From Ancylostoma caninum (Eukaryota; Nematoda; Chromadorea; Rhabditida; Ancylostomatidae): a stretch of 64,000 nt of DNA. The first letter of the stretch is position 1. The number at the start of each line of letters is the position of its first letter. Position numbers and translations under genes: made by a program. The notes beneath the pieces are model-generated. The model saw only the letters and a list, made by a program, of their open reading frames with translations. It was not told the DNA's origin and searched no databases. Below are positions 41,945-54,095 of the stretch, piece after piece. The stretch covers positions 94,829 to 158,828 of the forward strand of contig JBAJFG010000025.1 in the NCBI GenBank assembly GCA_037903475.1, in the 5' to 3' direction.

Positions 41945-42420
41945 GAAAACAGGTGCCATGGCCCAGAAGTGGTGAAAACGTTAGGATACGGCTTCGCCAA
42001 CGGAGAGCGGGTCCGGTTTGGCTTAACTGTGGGAAACAAAACACCAGAATAAGGGTTGATCAACAGTTGAAGGGCCTGTTGTGGCCAAATAGTGTGCAGT
42101 GCGCCAGCGTACAGGTTCGCCATTGTAGGATCGGTTCAGTCTACCTTAGCCACGTGGAGTACGCCAGGGTATGGATCCACCTATGGAGTAAGGGAGCAGT
42201 GTGGCCCAACAGTGAGGAAAACACTAGAATTCTGGTCCACCTATGGAGGAAGGACCCTCGCTGCCCAATGGAGTGGAGACCGCCAGGATATGAGTTCGCT
42301 TTGGCCCAATGGTGCGAAGAACGGCAGAGTTCGGGTCCGCCGATGGAAAACGCTGCGTTGGCCCAATAGTGAGGAAAACGCATGAGTGCGCTCTACGATG
42401 GAGAACGGACTTCTCATATT
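41945..42420 (+). repeat. 60 bp minisatellite, about eight units, partly in frame
   Basis: Degenerate units of about 60 bp share GTGGCCCAATAGTGAGGAAA, GCCAGGATA and GGGTCCACCTATGGAG. Because 60 is a multiple of three, a plus frame stays open for 138 codons (41953-42369) and shows about five 20-residue repeats of the type WPNSEENTRILVHLW. A related small array is at 13090-13290. Coding use is unproven. Confidence 0.7.
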
Positions 42421-42892
42421 CATACTCAGCTCATAAGAAGGATTTCATATTTGAACCCGTTTAATGATTAGTTTTGCTTCTTTGTCAATTTTGTAGGGAT
42501 TCGGCAAGTGTGAAGCTTTTCCACATGCACTAAGTGGCTGCCCCACTCCACTCTCTAGCGTCCCAAAGAAACGCTGGTAATTGTTATTTGGTTGTCGCGA
42601 AAGTTTCCCGCCACTCACTTCGAAACCTTACATGTTTCCTCAGGATTGTTTTGGATCTTCCTATCCGAATCGTATATAAAGGTGGTCAATGGACTACTTA
42701 CATCTTTCTTCTCGTGGCTTTCGGTTGGGATTATGGCCGAAGAAATCGTCCTAGACTCAAAGCAGGTTCGACTCCTTCTGCTTTACGAATTCAGAAAAAA
42801 ACAGCAGTGCAAGAAATGCGACAAAGAACATATGTGATGCGATGGGTCCCTCAACCGTCTCCTACGACACGGCCAAAGTTTGATTTCGGAAG

Positions 42893-43790
42893 CAGGGCGC
42901 AGCACCAGGTGGTCATTGACCACCAGTACTTAGTAGCGTCCTGCAGATTCAGGTGGCTTAGCACCAGTGTCCGGGGCGTAGCTAACCGCTAACCTCTAAC
43001 TGATGTTAGAGGCAAGCAGATTTCAGAGAGGCACCTCTGGAGGATCATCAAACTCGTGGCTGAAGACCACCGTTGTTCAACCATTTACTCCATCCCTACC
43101 CTGCTCTGGTGCGCTCCAGTGATAATCAGGTGTTGCTCACCCTGTAGGAGACGTATCATGTTGGAATTTTGACCATAGATGCGCACTATACCAACGAGTA
43201 TCCCCCCAAAGTGGCACCGTTCGTTTTTGAGAAACCGTCTTCGTTTTTGAGAAAAACCGTCAATAATGGTCAAAAAGTGGTTTTTGACCATTTTTTGACC
43301 ATTAATGACGGTTTTTTTCAAAGACGAAGACGGTTTCTCAAAAATGAAAGGTGCCGCTTTGGGGGAGAGAGAGTTGGTACCACCCAGTCGCATTTCTTGG
43401 AGTTGACAGCGTATCGGAACACTTCCTCTAACGAGAGAAATTTCCTGGGAAAGTTCCGGGTTTGAGAGAAAAAACCAGGCTCCAATGACAATTTCTTGTA
43501 TCTGACAGGTCCTATAACAAGTTTCAATGAGTTCTAGCGGCATCAAACAGTTCCGTACTGAGATCGTTTTTTCGAAGATTTTTGCTTGAATTTGAGATGA
43601 TTTAGGCTGTCTTCGCTAAATAGTACGCATTTCTTGTTGGAACATCATTCGTCGTCTCACTAACGCTTATTTAAGTGCTATCTGCTCTTCCTGAAAGAAC
43701 CCTATTATGTAGGTACTTAGTAGCCCATTTCGGAATCCGACTGGACTTAGTACTTCCCAACCGACACTGACCACCTAGTGCTGCGCCCTG
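42893..43790. mobile_element. 898 bp hAT element, 8 bp target duplication
   Basis: Termini CAGGGCGCAGCACYAGGTGG are inverted at the two ends. TTCGGAAG lies immediately outside both (42885-42892 and 43791-43798), an exact 8 bp duplication diagnostic of hAT. Interior frames carry no transposase; it is non-autonomous. A nested hairpin lies at 43203-43365. Confidence 0.88.
43203..43365. repeat. 163 bp foldback inside the hAT element
   Basis: Arms of about 72 nt starting CCCCAAAGTGGCACC on the left and, inverted, GGTGCCGCTTTGGGG on the right, with GAAACCGTCTTCGT and ACCGTCAATAATGGTC shared. Two short frames on opposite strands across it are mirror images. Confidence 0.75.
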
Positions 43791-44099
43791 TTCGGAAGTT
43801 TAAAAATGGCGATTTTGACTTGATGGATAAACCACGATCTGGTCGACCAGTTGAAGTCGATCAGGAGCGACTCCTAGAGCTAATTGAAGAGGATCCCCGC
43901 CGCGATAGGATAATCACGATAATCGATAATCGATACGATAGGATAATCACGCACGGATTATCGACTTTTCTGGATTGTTCCGCTGAGTATCAGCGCAAAT
44001 AATCTATATAACCCAGTAGGAATGCGATTTACACATTCTTCTTATTATAACTACTTCCACTTATTCTACTAATATTTTCTACTCTAACAGCCCTACCAT

Positions 44100-44245
44100 A
44101 GGAGGATAGATAGGTAAGTTTTACTTATTAGTTTCTAACCAATAAGGTCCTCCTCGCCATACTGACGAGTTCCCGGGACGACCTTATTCATTTAACCTAA
44201 TTACCCGTGTATGGTAAGGGAACGAAACGGGCAATTAGGTAATCA
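44100..44245. repeat. Adjacent small hairpins
   Basis: AATAAGGTC (44139) pairs with GACCTTATT (44180), and CCTAATTACCCGT (44197) pairs with ACGGGCAATTAGG (44226-44239). CTGACGAG between them resembles part of a hammerhead core, but GAAA is missing. Confidence 0.45.
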
Positions 44246-44249
44246 TTCT

Positions 44250-46420
44250 TTTAATTTTCGCTATCACTTTATTAATTCCATACTAACATTACTAATTTTA
44301 TTAAATTCTGCTGATGTGGTGGTTCTCTATATATTGTGGCAGAACCTATCGCACATCCAGCAGTTCATGTGTCCTATAATATTACTACCACTTTGCTATC
44401 AAAATTAACGCTGAAAAGGACGATGAATGCACACCGCCTAATTTCGGGGAGGATTATGAAAAAGGAAAGAAAAGGAGTTTGATGACTGAGAGGCGCTATT
44501 TCGTGATTGGCGTGACTATGTTCATTGTGGTGTACTTCATACTTTGGTGTTGTTTTTTCCTGTGACAGTAAATTCCAATAAAATGATAAAATGGCTTTTA
44601 GTGCTTTTGCCATTAGGGAGCATTCATGTGACGAGTGACATGGATGCATCATAAAATTACTGCATTAAAAGCACCAGTCTTCCATGAATATAATTTTTTA
44701 CTGATATTCACCTGGACCTTGTACAAACCTCTTAAGTCATCCTTTTTTTTTGAAAATCGAAACACTTGAAATTTGTTAATTAGAAAAACATGAGAAACAC
44801 TTCTCATATTTGGGAACATCCTAGACCTTACGACGAGATAAGACTGTATTAGCGCACACTATATTTTTTTTTAATTTCAAATAGCTCAGTTTGTTCAGCA
44901 CTCAGAAAACAAACCGAGCTACTACGGGCCGCATCTCGCAGATCTGTATGAGTTTCGACAGCCCTCACTGCAAGTTTCATGTGAGTTATGCTATGGAATT
45001 AATAAAGATTAATGAAAGCACATGTTTTCTGATAGAAAGTATAAGATGATTTAGCGTTATACAACAAACTCATTTTCTTCTTGTAAAAGGAACAGCTCAC
45101 AAAAGGAAGGAGTACCTGTGGAGTCATTAAGGAATGCGGCGAAATGGAGATAACACCACCATTTATGCAAGTATGGGATGACGAATACGAATCTGACAGA
45201 TAACAAGGAATTTCTAAAAAAGATTTTCTGTGATATGTGACCGTGATTCGTCATGCCTAATCGCCCACAATTCTCTGCTGTTATGGAAATAAACCAATTT
45301 CTGGGTGACGGAGAGAAACGCGGCATTGTTAGACAGCAGTGTCACTAAAGGAAAGGACAAAGATCTCCTTTGATGGAATGAAAAAGCTTCACACTTTGTT
45401 TTCTTTTTGTTGGAAATGCTGCTACATATGTACGTGTGGTTCATTACATCTTACCCTACACGTATGTAGTTGGCTTGCACATAATAGAAAAAATCCTATT
45501 GTCCTGCGGTTTCGTAACTCCCATGACATTGAAAGTGGCATCATTTACATTTATCAGTACGAAACCGGACTTTAGAAAAAACTGACCAGTGATTGTAAAC
45601 CGTCAAGTGGAAAGACTGTCACTAGCACGGAAGAGAAGGGTAAAATTTCAACGACAGTAATTAACGGGTTGCAACCGAAATTATGCTTAAAAGAGCGCAG
45701 GCTATGCTCTGTCATGCCCCTGTTCCTCTCAGAATAAAGAAGTTTTGGCGTCATCGCTTCTGTCAGATCTAGAATGTCAAAGCTGAGTGTAATACATCCT
45801 CACGAATACACAATCAGCGCGCAAGCAATAAATCAACAGGAGAATAAATCCGGACTTGAGGTCAGAGAGGTGAATCCCGCTAATGCTCCCTTTTTTTATG
45901 TAGATAGTCATATAGTCTTGATGTAGCCTTATCCAGGTGCCCACAGAGCTGGATATGATAACGTTAATCGCGGCCGCCCAGGTCCAACTTTTGGTGAAGA
46001 CCCCATTCTTTTCACACTTTCTCCCTGTTACCTTCCCGGCATTGGTGCACCCTTCAGGTAGCGGCAATGTATTCCGCCACGAAGAAAGGGGTTGAGCCCT
46101 TAACGACGGGTCCGTTCCGATTTATAATGGTCAATTACTTGTGGTGTCTAATGACAATCGAAAATATTCCCAATTCTCATGGAGCATTTACATGTGATGA
46201 ACTGTGATGATGATGAGTAAAGAATTGAGGTGTGGAATCTAAATTAACACAAAACAAACTAAACTTAAATGCACACAGAAGTCAGTTATCACAAATTCTA
46301 CTGCACTTCTATATGGAGAGGTGCTACTCGCATGAGGTTCATGTATTTTTGAATATTTTATAATATATTTTCCATTGTCATTGAGCTGAGAGTTCCGAAA
46401 TTCTTGTGTTTGTATTTTGG
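44250..46420. other. No gene recognised
   Basis: AT-rich sequence with frames up to 96 codons (minus 46067-45777, ending in hydrophobic residues). No splice-supported or similar-to-known protein seen. Confidence 0.3.
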
Positions 46421-46421
46421 G

Positions 46422-46478
46422 AGAAATTAGAAGTATCAGTTGTTATCCTTAGGTAACAACTGACACTTCTAATTTCTT
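46422..46478. repeat. 57 nt hairpin
   Basis: AGAAATTAGAAGTATCAGTT pairs with AACTGACACTTCTAATTTCT around a short loop, two mismatches in about 26 pairs. Confidence 0.8.
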
Positions 46479-46479
46479 T

Positions 46480-47210
46480 CAAATAATTCTAATCTAACTA
46501 ACAACTGATAGCAAGGGCTAGGAGATTACAACTCTCCACTTTCTGGTGACGCTGGAGTTGTTATCCTCCACTCCTTACTTTTTTTTGGAAAACTACACAG
46601 CCTCGCGTGAACTAATTACTGGAGCAATCTTGAATGGATTGCTTTCCCAACATCAGGCTCAGGGAAGAGGGATACCATCAACTCCTAAGAACACAAGGTA
46701 GCCATTACAAAGGCTGTGTTTATAGTTCGCGAGGCGAACCATCACTACGACGGCCACAGTATGTGCGGTGGCGATGTTGGTTAGGTTGTAAGCCAAAAAA
46801 GCTGAACGAAGGAGCAAGCAAGGTCGAATGCTGATCCACAGCGTCGAGAAAATCGTCAATTCGCCTTTTCGCAAAAAAGGTGATGCAGATTCAGCCGACT
46901 GTGATTTTTGGAAGAAAAAAGAATTATAACCATCGTGTGATAAGGTCGCATCACGAGGACAGTCACCCATTAGCACAAGCCAACATAGTATGCGCGTGCT
47001 TCAACGAGGGATCAGCCGCCTTCCAACAATTTGCATGTGGGCGACGGCACAGCCATTATTAAACATAAACACTCTTGAAGTCCGGGTAGAGGAGGGCGGG
47101 AGAATTGCTGCAAGGAACGTTTAGCTCCATGCTTCAACTCATTTTTTCAATAACTTCCAAACAAGGAGACTGATCAATTACTAATCTTTGCTGTTATTAT
47201 ACAGTGCGTA
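46480..47210. other. No gene recognised
   Basis: Opposed short frames (plus 46634-46834, minus 46976-46659), none recognisable. Confidence 0.3.
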
Positions 47211-47214
47211 TCAT

Positions 47215-48030
47215 AAACATGCGGTCACCCCAAAAATGAAGATATCTGCTCTCGCACACTCCAGACGAATGCCGTTTTTATCAATTGATGCAACGTGGGG
47301 CAAAACCCTGTATCACTCACCGCTTTTCACTTTGAAAATTGAAAAAAAAAACAATTAAAGATAATACATGTTTGGTCCCAAACTGCAGCGTATCATAATT
47401 ATATGGGCACCATCAGTGAAAAATGAATAAACATCGATTTATCTCGAAATTGCTGTCTCATTTTCGAAATTAGTACTGGCAAGTAATTGTCATTCAAGCC
47501 TGCAATGCCACGAGGATCGATGTGCTCTGACGCGGGGCAGGCGCAAATGAATACTTTTGGTACGCGAGCTTCTGTAGTCGCACGTGGTAAGTTCGCCGGA
47601 ATTCGAGTGCGATCGAAACCGTCGTGCAGGATCATGACTCCTATAGTCAAAATAGGAGATCTGGCAGGTGAGAAAAGTAATTTCGGTCAGGTTGGTGCCA
47701 TGGAACTATTCCTTCAGCGATGGATCTATGCAGATGACTGCCTTGTCGTGCTGGAAAATGAGTGCTGATTTGTTACTCTAGTCCACGAAGGGTGAGTGTC
47801 CGGATGTTAGTCACCTTCTGATAGTCGAATTACTCCATTCGAGCCAGAACGAAGGCGATGCCGAGCACTCGTTCGGGAGCGGCATAACATCACGACTGCG
47901 TCACCTCCGAAGTTCCAGTTGGTGAAGAAGTGCGAAAATCCTTATAGTAGTTGGCATTTCCATCTGAGCAATTCAAGTTGAACATATTTTCGTCAGAGAA
48001 CATCACCGGACCAAGTTTTCAAGCCTTTAG
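47215..48030 (-). pseudogene. Tc1/Tc3-like transposase remnant
   Basis: Read downward from 48030. GPVMFSDENMFNLNCSDGN (first catalytic aspartate in FSDE) and NYYKDFR match the Tc1/Tc3 core, and IFQHDKAVI near 47740 resembles the second catalytic motif FQQDNAxxH with N changed to K. Further down similarity fades. The low end has TA then CAGTGCGTATCATAA at 47215, like a Tc terminus; the other end may have been removed at the RTE fragment starting at 48074. Stops and frameshifts abound. Confidence 0.5.
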
Positions 48031-48073
48031 GTGCTCTAGAAAAACGTGAAAATATCCTTCTTACCCTTCTCCG

Positions 48074-49074
48074 TGGAGAAGTCTAACCATCGGGTCGGTG
48101 GTCTCCCTGTCGTGTGCGTAACGTCCGGTGGAGTCCAGTCGCTGACGGCTCTTGTCCAACGGTTGTCGTTAAAACGCATTACGTGTCAGACCCACCTAAT
48201 CTTACTCAACTTGGCGTAAGCGGCAGCTTCCCCGATATTCGATGTTTACGAAAGGTGGAACTCCGTATTCCTGCCCTCACTTCGTGAAGCGGGTTATTCC
48301 TAGCATTACCCTCTCGATGGAGCGCTCGACGACCCTGACCGCATTCCCATCCTGCTCGCGCAACGCCCAGGTTTCTGAGGCGTACGTCAAAGCAGGGGGA
48401 ACCGTTGTATTGAAGAGGTGGGCACGGAGCCTGCTGTTCTTCGTCTTCTTCACTACGTCCTCTATGCTCTTGTAAGCTCCCCAAGAAGCTCGTTTCCTCC
48501 TGCCTAGCTCTGGAGCGAGGTCGTTCATTATGTTCACTTCCCGACCTAGGTATACGTAGCTGGAGCATTCGGATATGGTCGTTCCGTTGAGCGAGAATGG
48601 AGCATCCGGGACCCACCCGTTTTTCATGAACATCGTCTTCGTCAGATTCAGCTGGAGACCAATCTTTCCACACGCGTCATCGAAGTCGGCCAGCATCTGT
48701 TCCGCTTCGCTGATGTTTGGCGTTATAAGGACGATGACGTCAGCGAAGCGAAGATGGTTAAGTCGCCGGCCATCAACTTGCACTCCCATGCAATCCCACT
48801 CAGTCTTCGCATGACGTCCTCAAGAGGGGTGCTGAATAGTTTTGGCGACACGGTGTCGCCTTGCCGAACCCCTCTCTTGACGATGTCGATGGCTATGTCG
48901 TCGTAGAATGGAGAAATCCTGGTCTTGAAGTTGTTGTAGAGCTCACGAAATACGGTATGTCCTGGTTGCCCTGACTTCCAAAACCGCTTCTGTCTCAACA
49001 GAGTCGAGGGCTTTCCTCAAATCGACGAACGTAAGACAGAGCGAATTTTATACTCTCGCGATACCTCGATGAGT

Positions 49075-49075
<1 letters not shown>
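48074..49075 (-). pseudogene. RTE fragment, reverse transcriptase to near the C-terminus
   Basis: About 90-95% identical by eye to 7188-8200 of the intact RTE. It includes FYDDIAIDI, RQGDTVSPKLFS, LRFADVIVLITPN and NLTKTMFMKNGW. The catalytic FADD reads FADV (48736-48747), so the polymerase is dead. It is truncated at both ends, lacks the 3' tail, and abuts a TTAC microsatellite at its 5' side. Frameshifts occur near 48240 and 48800. Confidence 0.88.

Positions 49076-49106
<31 letters not shown>
49075..49106. repeat. (CTTA)n microsatellite
   Basis: Eight CTTA units directly at the edge of the RTE fragment. Confidence 0.9.
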
Positions 49107-49275
49107 TCCTCCTTAGCTCGCGCATATGGGTGACGCTGCTGTAGGTGCCACAGGACATTGCAAGCATTTCGTTATTGTTTTCCAGCGACGTCTGTCCATT
49201 GCAAGAATCTTGGCCTACTGCAAGTTCAGTCTGGAAAACAATAGATCTTTTTCTATTTGCTTCAGCCAGGTTTTC

Positions 49276-49800
49276 TTAGGGACTTTTCGTTGGATCTTCC
49301 ATCCCGTCGGGCGCTTCAACTTTAGCTATCTCTGGTAGTACTCTTGAGAGGTGCCTTGGTTGTTTAAGGTTTTTTTTGAGTTTGTAATGAAGTGAGATAG
49401 TCTGCGTTCCATATCTCCCAGAACTTACTGGCATAATTTCGGAGCTTTGAAACGCTTCGAATGCTTGTTTTTCTGACTGTATCAGGCTTGGATCATAGCT
49501 TGGATCTCCAGATACATCCAGAACTTCGTTGTTAGGAAGCGAAAATCGAAAATTTCCTTTTAAAAAATCAATAGGTCTCAATGGTATCTCTTCGATATTG
49601 CTGGTATTCAGTTTAGTTGGAGGTCTCGTGTTGAGAATAGCCTCAATTTGGACAATGACCGTGCACATGTCAGCAAAACTCAAGCGTTTTCGACCTATCG
49701 ATTTATTGAACGCCTTTTTTGTGAGACCGACTAACCTCTCCCAAATGCCACCCATCCATGGGGACCCTGGGGGGTTGAATAACCACTTGATCACCATGAC
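49276..49800 (-). pseudogene. BEL/Pao retrotransposon integrase C-terminal fragment
   Basis: A 173-codon frame read downward from 49797. WLFNPPGSPWMGGIWERLVG is the hallmark at the end of the integrase core (family form WxFxxPxAPWxGGxWERLxG), followed by KKAFNKSIGRKRLSF, IEAILNTRPPTKL and IPLRPIDFLKGN. Downstream residues (HYKLKKNLKQPRHLSRVLPE) look like the divergent C-terminal domain. Gag, protease and reverse transcriptase are not seen upstream in the window. An old copy of an LTR retrotransposon. Confidence 0.85.
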
Positions 49801-49804
49801 CTGG

Positions 49805-51200
49805 TCAAATTTGGGAATTCGTTTCGTTCTGGAAGTGTTTCTCTAGTCACAGCTTCTGCGCGCTTACAACACGAGTACCTGGCCAAATGCAAAGCTAACA
49901 CCAAATCTGGCTTTTGTCCCATTAAGGCAGAAAAAAATTGTCTCAAAATTGGGAGAGCACAAAAACCATGTTTTGCCTCATCGTACAATTTCGTCTGCAG
50001 AAACCATAGAAAGAATGATTGAGGAAGTCGCAAATAGAGTAGGTCTCGCTCTTTACAATAGGCTAAAGCTTGCCCATTTAGCTTCTAAAATAGTGGGTTC
50101 ATGAACTTCTAAATATTCATTACTAGGTTGCGGTCATTCATTATGGGACAACCCAATACATATTATTTTTCAAATTTTATTTGTTAGTTCGACTCCTCCA
50201 CTCTTCTGGCTTTCGAATTTTTCGTACATGTTTGCTTTGAATTTCTTTTTCACGTCGCTTTCTCAAACACATTCGTTCTCATGGTCCTGTGGTTTTAATA
50301 TTGCGAAGCGTTTTGAAAGTTCTCTCCCATGATGGAGTATCATCCCTTTCGGTTCAATGACAGGGATCCTTAGCACAAGCATTAAATCATTAGGGTAGTA
50401 AATAGAGAATGTGCGCTGAACTTTAGACGTCTTTACGAACACATGGCTAAACTGCTTCTTATGAACATTTGGGGCATTCGAAAAAAGCAATCCATAGCAA
50501 TTTTTGGTTATGCAGTTTATGACATCATTATTGATTTTTTAGAGAAATCTATAGGAAGACCGATCGAAATTTTAGAACTTCCATTCGTTGTGTTTTATGT
50601 TGCTGGAGAAGGTAAAGCTGCAGCAGGCACTATTGCAAGCTATGCACCTGCGGCAGAAGACTTTTTGCTGCATCACCTGGCAGAATCCATGCGACGATCG
50701 AGTACTCGTAGATGACGCGGAACGTGGATAACTGAACCGAAATGGTGGCCGTCAGTCGATTCATCGACTGTCCTGAACTTCATGTTTGGAGTGTGATGTA
50801 GCGCTTGTGGTAGCCGGAGCGGAGGTCACACACGTGGAAATGAAAATTTTCGTCATACGAGTTTGGGGACGGTCCGCGTGTGAGTTCACTCGCACAGTTC
50901 TTCACACATATTCGTATGGATGGTGTGTACCATTCACTGTGCAGTAGTTTTGCAGTGTGACTGCCGGCTTTCCCAGTTGCAGAAACAAATTCGCCAAACA
51001 TGACACGGAAGCTATAGTCCCCACTTCGGCGCTTGCAAGTTCTGCGCAGAGGACGCAGGGCACGTTCTCATAAGAAGCTGTGGCAAACAACTAATCACAG
51101 GAACAGGGATCAATTTCTTGCTAGGGTTATTGTCAGGGTGAAGCGTCCGATGGGAATTTCCCATGAGGGGGTCGTATGGGAGGAGGCCGGGAAAAGGGGG
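49805..51200. other. No gene recognised
   Basis: Contains a plus 90-codon frame (50443-50715) with GYAVYDIIIDFLEKSIGRPI and a minus 80-codon frame (50033-49791), neither recognised. A 13-base G run lies near 51198, at the edge of repeat R1. Confidence 0.3.
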
Positions 51201-51204
51201 GGGG

Positions 51205-52712
51205 GGGGAATCGTATTGAAGAGATGAGGGTGGGGTAAGTAGAGGAATGGCTTGAACATTGAATGTAAATTCGTGATTGTTTCATGACATTGTGATAAAT
51301 GAAGTTCCGCCCTTGCCAGCAAAAACGATCACGTCATTACGAGTTAAAGCAGGACTTGTTGGCAGCGCATAAGAGAAGGGCGCCTTCAATAGAGATTTTT
51401 GCACAGGATGGAATCACTTCAGAATCAAGTGTGGACTGAAGAAGGTGGAAATGTTCAAAAAAGAAGTGTGGCTAGCGAGATCGATCGATTGCACATACGA
51501 ATATTTGCCTGCTGGGCCTGTCAGAACGTAGAAAAGAGGGTGACTTAGACCTCGTGCTGAAGTTCTCTGAATCGAAATCAGCAAATGATTTTCCACATGT
51601 CCATAGAGGGTCAGCTCTATCATTTGCCAGGGTTTCAATTTTCTAGAATTTCACATGTTTTTGGTAGCTCGATAGGAAATTTTTCAAACTTTCGCATCTC
51701 CGAGGGGAAATTTCCCATCTAACTCACGCAAGCAGGAGTAATCTTTGGAGTGCGATAATGGGGATGAAGAATCTATGCTTGGAGCTCTATTACGTGAAGG
51801 TAGTGGAATTTCGGTAAAAGGCAAACTCTTTTCATGGGAGTTGAAGAAGTGAAAACCTCGCAATTTGAAGAGATTGTGAAAATCTAGAAAATCTGTTTGG
51901 GAAATCACTGAGAAGCAATTTGCAGATATCACGAAAACTTTTCTTCTATGAGTTTTAGTTGAGGAAATTTTCCATTTGAGTACAGAATCTGGCTCCACGA
52001 AGTTTTCGTTTTCCCGCAATTTAGATGGGAAATCAATGGGGAATTCGCCAAATTTTCCATCGATTTCCCACCGAGCTCCCAAAAAGATATGAAGGTCTAG
52101 AAAATTGAAACTCTGGCAAAAGATAGAGATGATCATCCTCTATGGGCAGGTAGAAAAGCATTTGCTGATTTCGAGTCAGAGGACTTCAGTAGGAGGTCTA
52201 AGTCACTCTAGTTTTCCATAAACTGGCGCGCCATGCAGGCGAATCCTCGCGTGTAATCGATCAATTTCGCTTCCCTCACTTCATTTCCAAATCTTTCCAT
52301 CTTCTCTACTCCACACTAAATTCTGAAACGGTTCCGACCCGTGCAAAAATTTCTTGGAGGCGCCGGGAATCGGATCCGTGGGCGTGCAAATGCCAGCACT
52401 GTAACCGATTCCTGCCGCGCGTGCGCTGCCAACCAGTCCTGTTTTGACACATAGCGACGTGATCGTTCCTGTTGGCAGTCTGGTCCGATTGGATAAGAAA
52501 GGACGCATATCGACTTCAAGGTTGTTTAAGTTCCAATTTTGGGCTTTTAATGTGTTTCTTTTGTGTCTTCTTCCTTGAAACTGCTCGGTGTGCAGAGAAA
52601 ACATGCGGAAGCAGAATGGGGGGTCGTGAAAAGATGGAGGTTGGACGAGGAAATGGGGGAGGGGGGTCGTACTGAGAGTTATTTTTTCCTATCGTCATGC
52701 TTGACCCTGGTT
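51205..52712. repeat. Dispersed repeat R1, copy 2
   Basis: Collinear with 14081-15509 through the landmarks given there. It lacks the B-box-like word and has a distinct G-rich right end near 52640-52670. Confidence 0.65.
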
Positions 52713-52714
52713 AT

Positions 52715-53585
52715 TGTTCTTAGACTTGTGGAAAAAATAAAAGCCACGCACAAAGTTGAAAAATGTGAAGAAAAATGGAACGAGCAGCATTTACTGAATC
52801 AGTAGACCTCCTCTTGGAGTAATCGTATCTACCGTTAACCGTACAAAACAAACTTCGTAATGAATAGATACGTGCGTTTGTCTTGGCGCGATTATTTGAT
52901 GGAGAATAGGCTCAAGCGCGTCCACCGCATCCGACTTCGCTCATGTCTGTCTTGCCGATATTCTCATTCATGCTGCACATGCGGCGTCGACCGGTCTTCT
53001 CCGCAAAATCCTCCGCAAATGAATGCGTGCGGCTTACGAACGAATGACGCACGAATCTAGTGCACAATGTCTTGTAGTGCCATTGTGATGCAAATGAGTA
53101 ATGTTTTTGTTACAAGCTTGAACGGTCCCCACTGGGCAATGTCTTGGAAAACATTCCCTTAGATCTTTTATCGCAGTAGAAGAAATGAAAAATTCTCATA
53201 GAAAACAAAACAACAACACGGAAATAGCGTATTTCCAAAAAAAAAGCGTGGCCTATGATGACAAATCAGCCAAATGAGGTTGAAGCATGAGATTGCAGCG
53301 AGATCTACTGGAATATTAATAATATTGGGAAAATGTGCTCATCGCCGATTATTGCAAAATTTCTCTTGCATTAATTATTCATTAATTCCGAGTTTCGCAG
53401 AGGGGTCTTTCCCTCCTTGCCGATTCCATCAAGAAGTTTGCTTCATGCACATACCAAGCTGAAACAGATACGGTAGAGTATTAAGTTGTTTTATGGAAAT
53501 TTTGACAATAATCTTCTCTTACAGATTCTACAGAAATAGGGTAATTCTTCCTTCACATTCATGATTCAAAGAACGAAGTCCGATG
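52715..53585. other. 3' flank of the transporter gene
   Basis: No gene recognised. No clear minus-strand AATAAA close to the transporter stop. Confidence 0.3.
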
Positions 53586-53589
53586 AAGC

Positions 53590-54095
53590 TCACATCGCCT
53601 CGTCGGCGCGGCGCTGAAGAAGAAAATGGCCATCATTACATTCCACTGTTTCAACAGTGACATTGTCAAGATTTACTCCTTTCGTCTCAATCTAAATATC
53701 TGAACTGAGTGACAAATCAGTTGCTTTTACGAACGGAAGATAAGGGAATATTTGTTATACTTACTAGATAATTGAATGAAACAATTAGATTGATGCTTCC
53801 CAAGACGAAGACGCTGAAGTACACGGATGGCGGCCAAAAGTTGTTCATGTATGTGAGCTAAAATTTGGGAGTGAGAACGCAGCTTCCTTCGTTAATCATC
53901 ATCTAGCGGACGGAAAAAAACGATACCCACAAAGGGAGCAGAGATGGCTCCAAATCGCGCCATTAAAGAGCAGCTACCAGTGCCGCTACCACGACATGAT
54001 GTTTCGAGCGACTCCACTGCGCACAAAAAGCATGCATCCCATGTATACTCGATGAAAACGCTGCCAACCAAGTTTACTACTAAAATTCCGACTCC
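53590..54095 (-). CDS. SLC22-like (MFS) transporter, last three exons
   Basis: Three minus-strand exons, 54095-53931 (55 codons), 53857-53765 (31) and 53691-53590 (34 with stop), all joined in phase 0 with GT-AG introns. The first starts in transmembrane helix 10 and aligns without gaps to the SLC22 pattern GKF...ELYPTxxRxxGxGxxSxxARxGxIxxPF: it reads CAVESLETSCRGSGTG then CSLMARFGAISAPF. The second continues LTYMNNFWPPSVYF and a hydrophobic helix (helix 11-12). The third begins IETKGVNL, the cytoplasmic motif usually PETKG, and ends RRADEAM. It would be a plasma-membrane organic-ion carrier. Upstream exons were not found; the next upstream DNA is a CT repeat and a transposon nest from 54613. 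Substrate cannot be told. Confidence 0.8.

Larger units (their letters stand above)
42584..43905 (+). pseudogene. mariner transposase N-terminus split by a hAT element
   Basis: A mariner copy starts with a terminus-like TTTGGTTGTCGCGAAAG at 42584. Its coding start is ATG at 42733 (MAEEIVLDSKQVRLLLLYEF), the first helix-turn-helix of mariner transposases. Coding similarity stops at 42892, where an 898 bp element with 8 bp duplications intervenes, and resumes at 43799 with KFKNGDFDLMDKPRSGRPVE, then ELIEEDPRR. The catalytic domain is missing. An in-frame stop follows KCDKEHM and the 5' half shifts frame, so it was already decayed or became so later. Confidence 0.8.

Noticed and set aside
41953..42369. 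138-codon frame called as a gene
   Set aside because: It stays open because the minisatellite unit is 60 bp; reported as repeat with possible coding history instead.
42534..42992. 152-codon plus-strand frame
   Set aside because: Out-of-frame shadow of the mariner N-terminus that runs into the inserted hAT element.
44139..44190. CTGACGAG with a following stem, hammerhead-like
   Set aside because: The second core box is GACC instead of GAAA and no cleavage site fits; kept only as a pair of hairpins.
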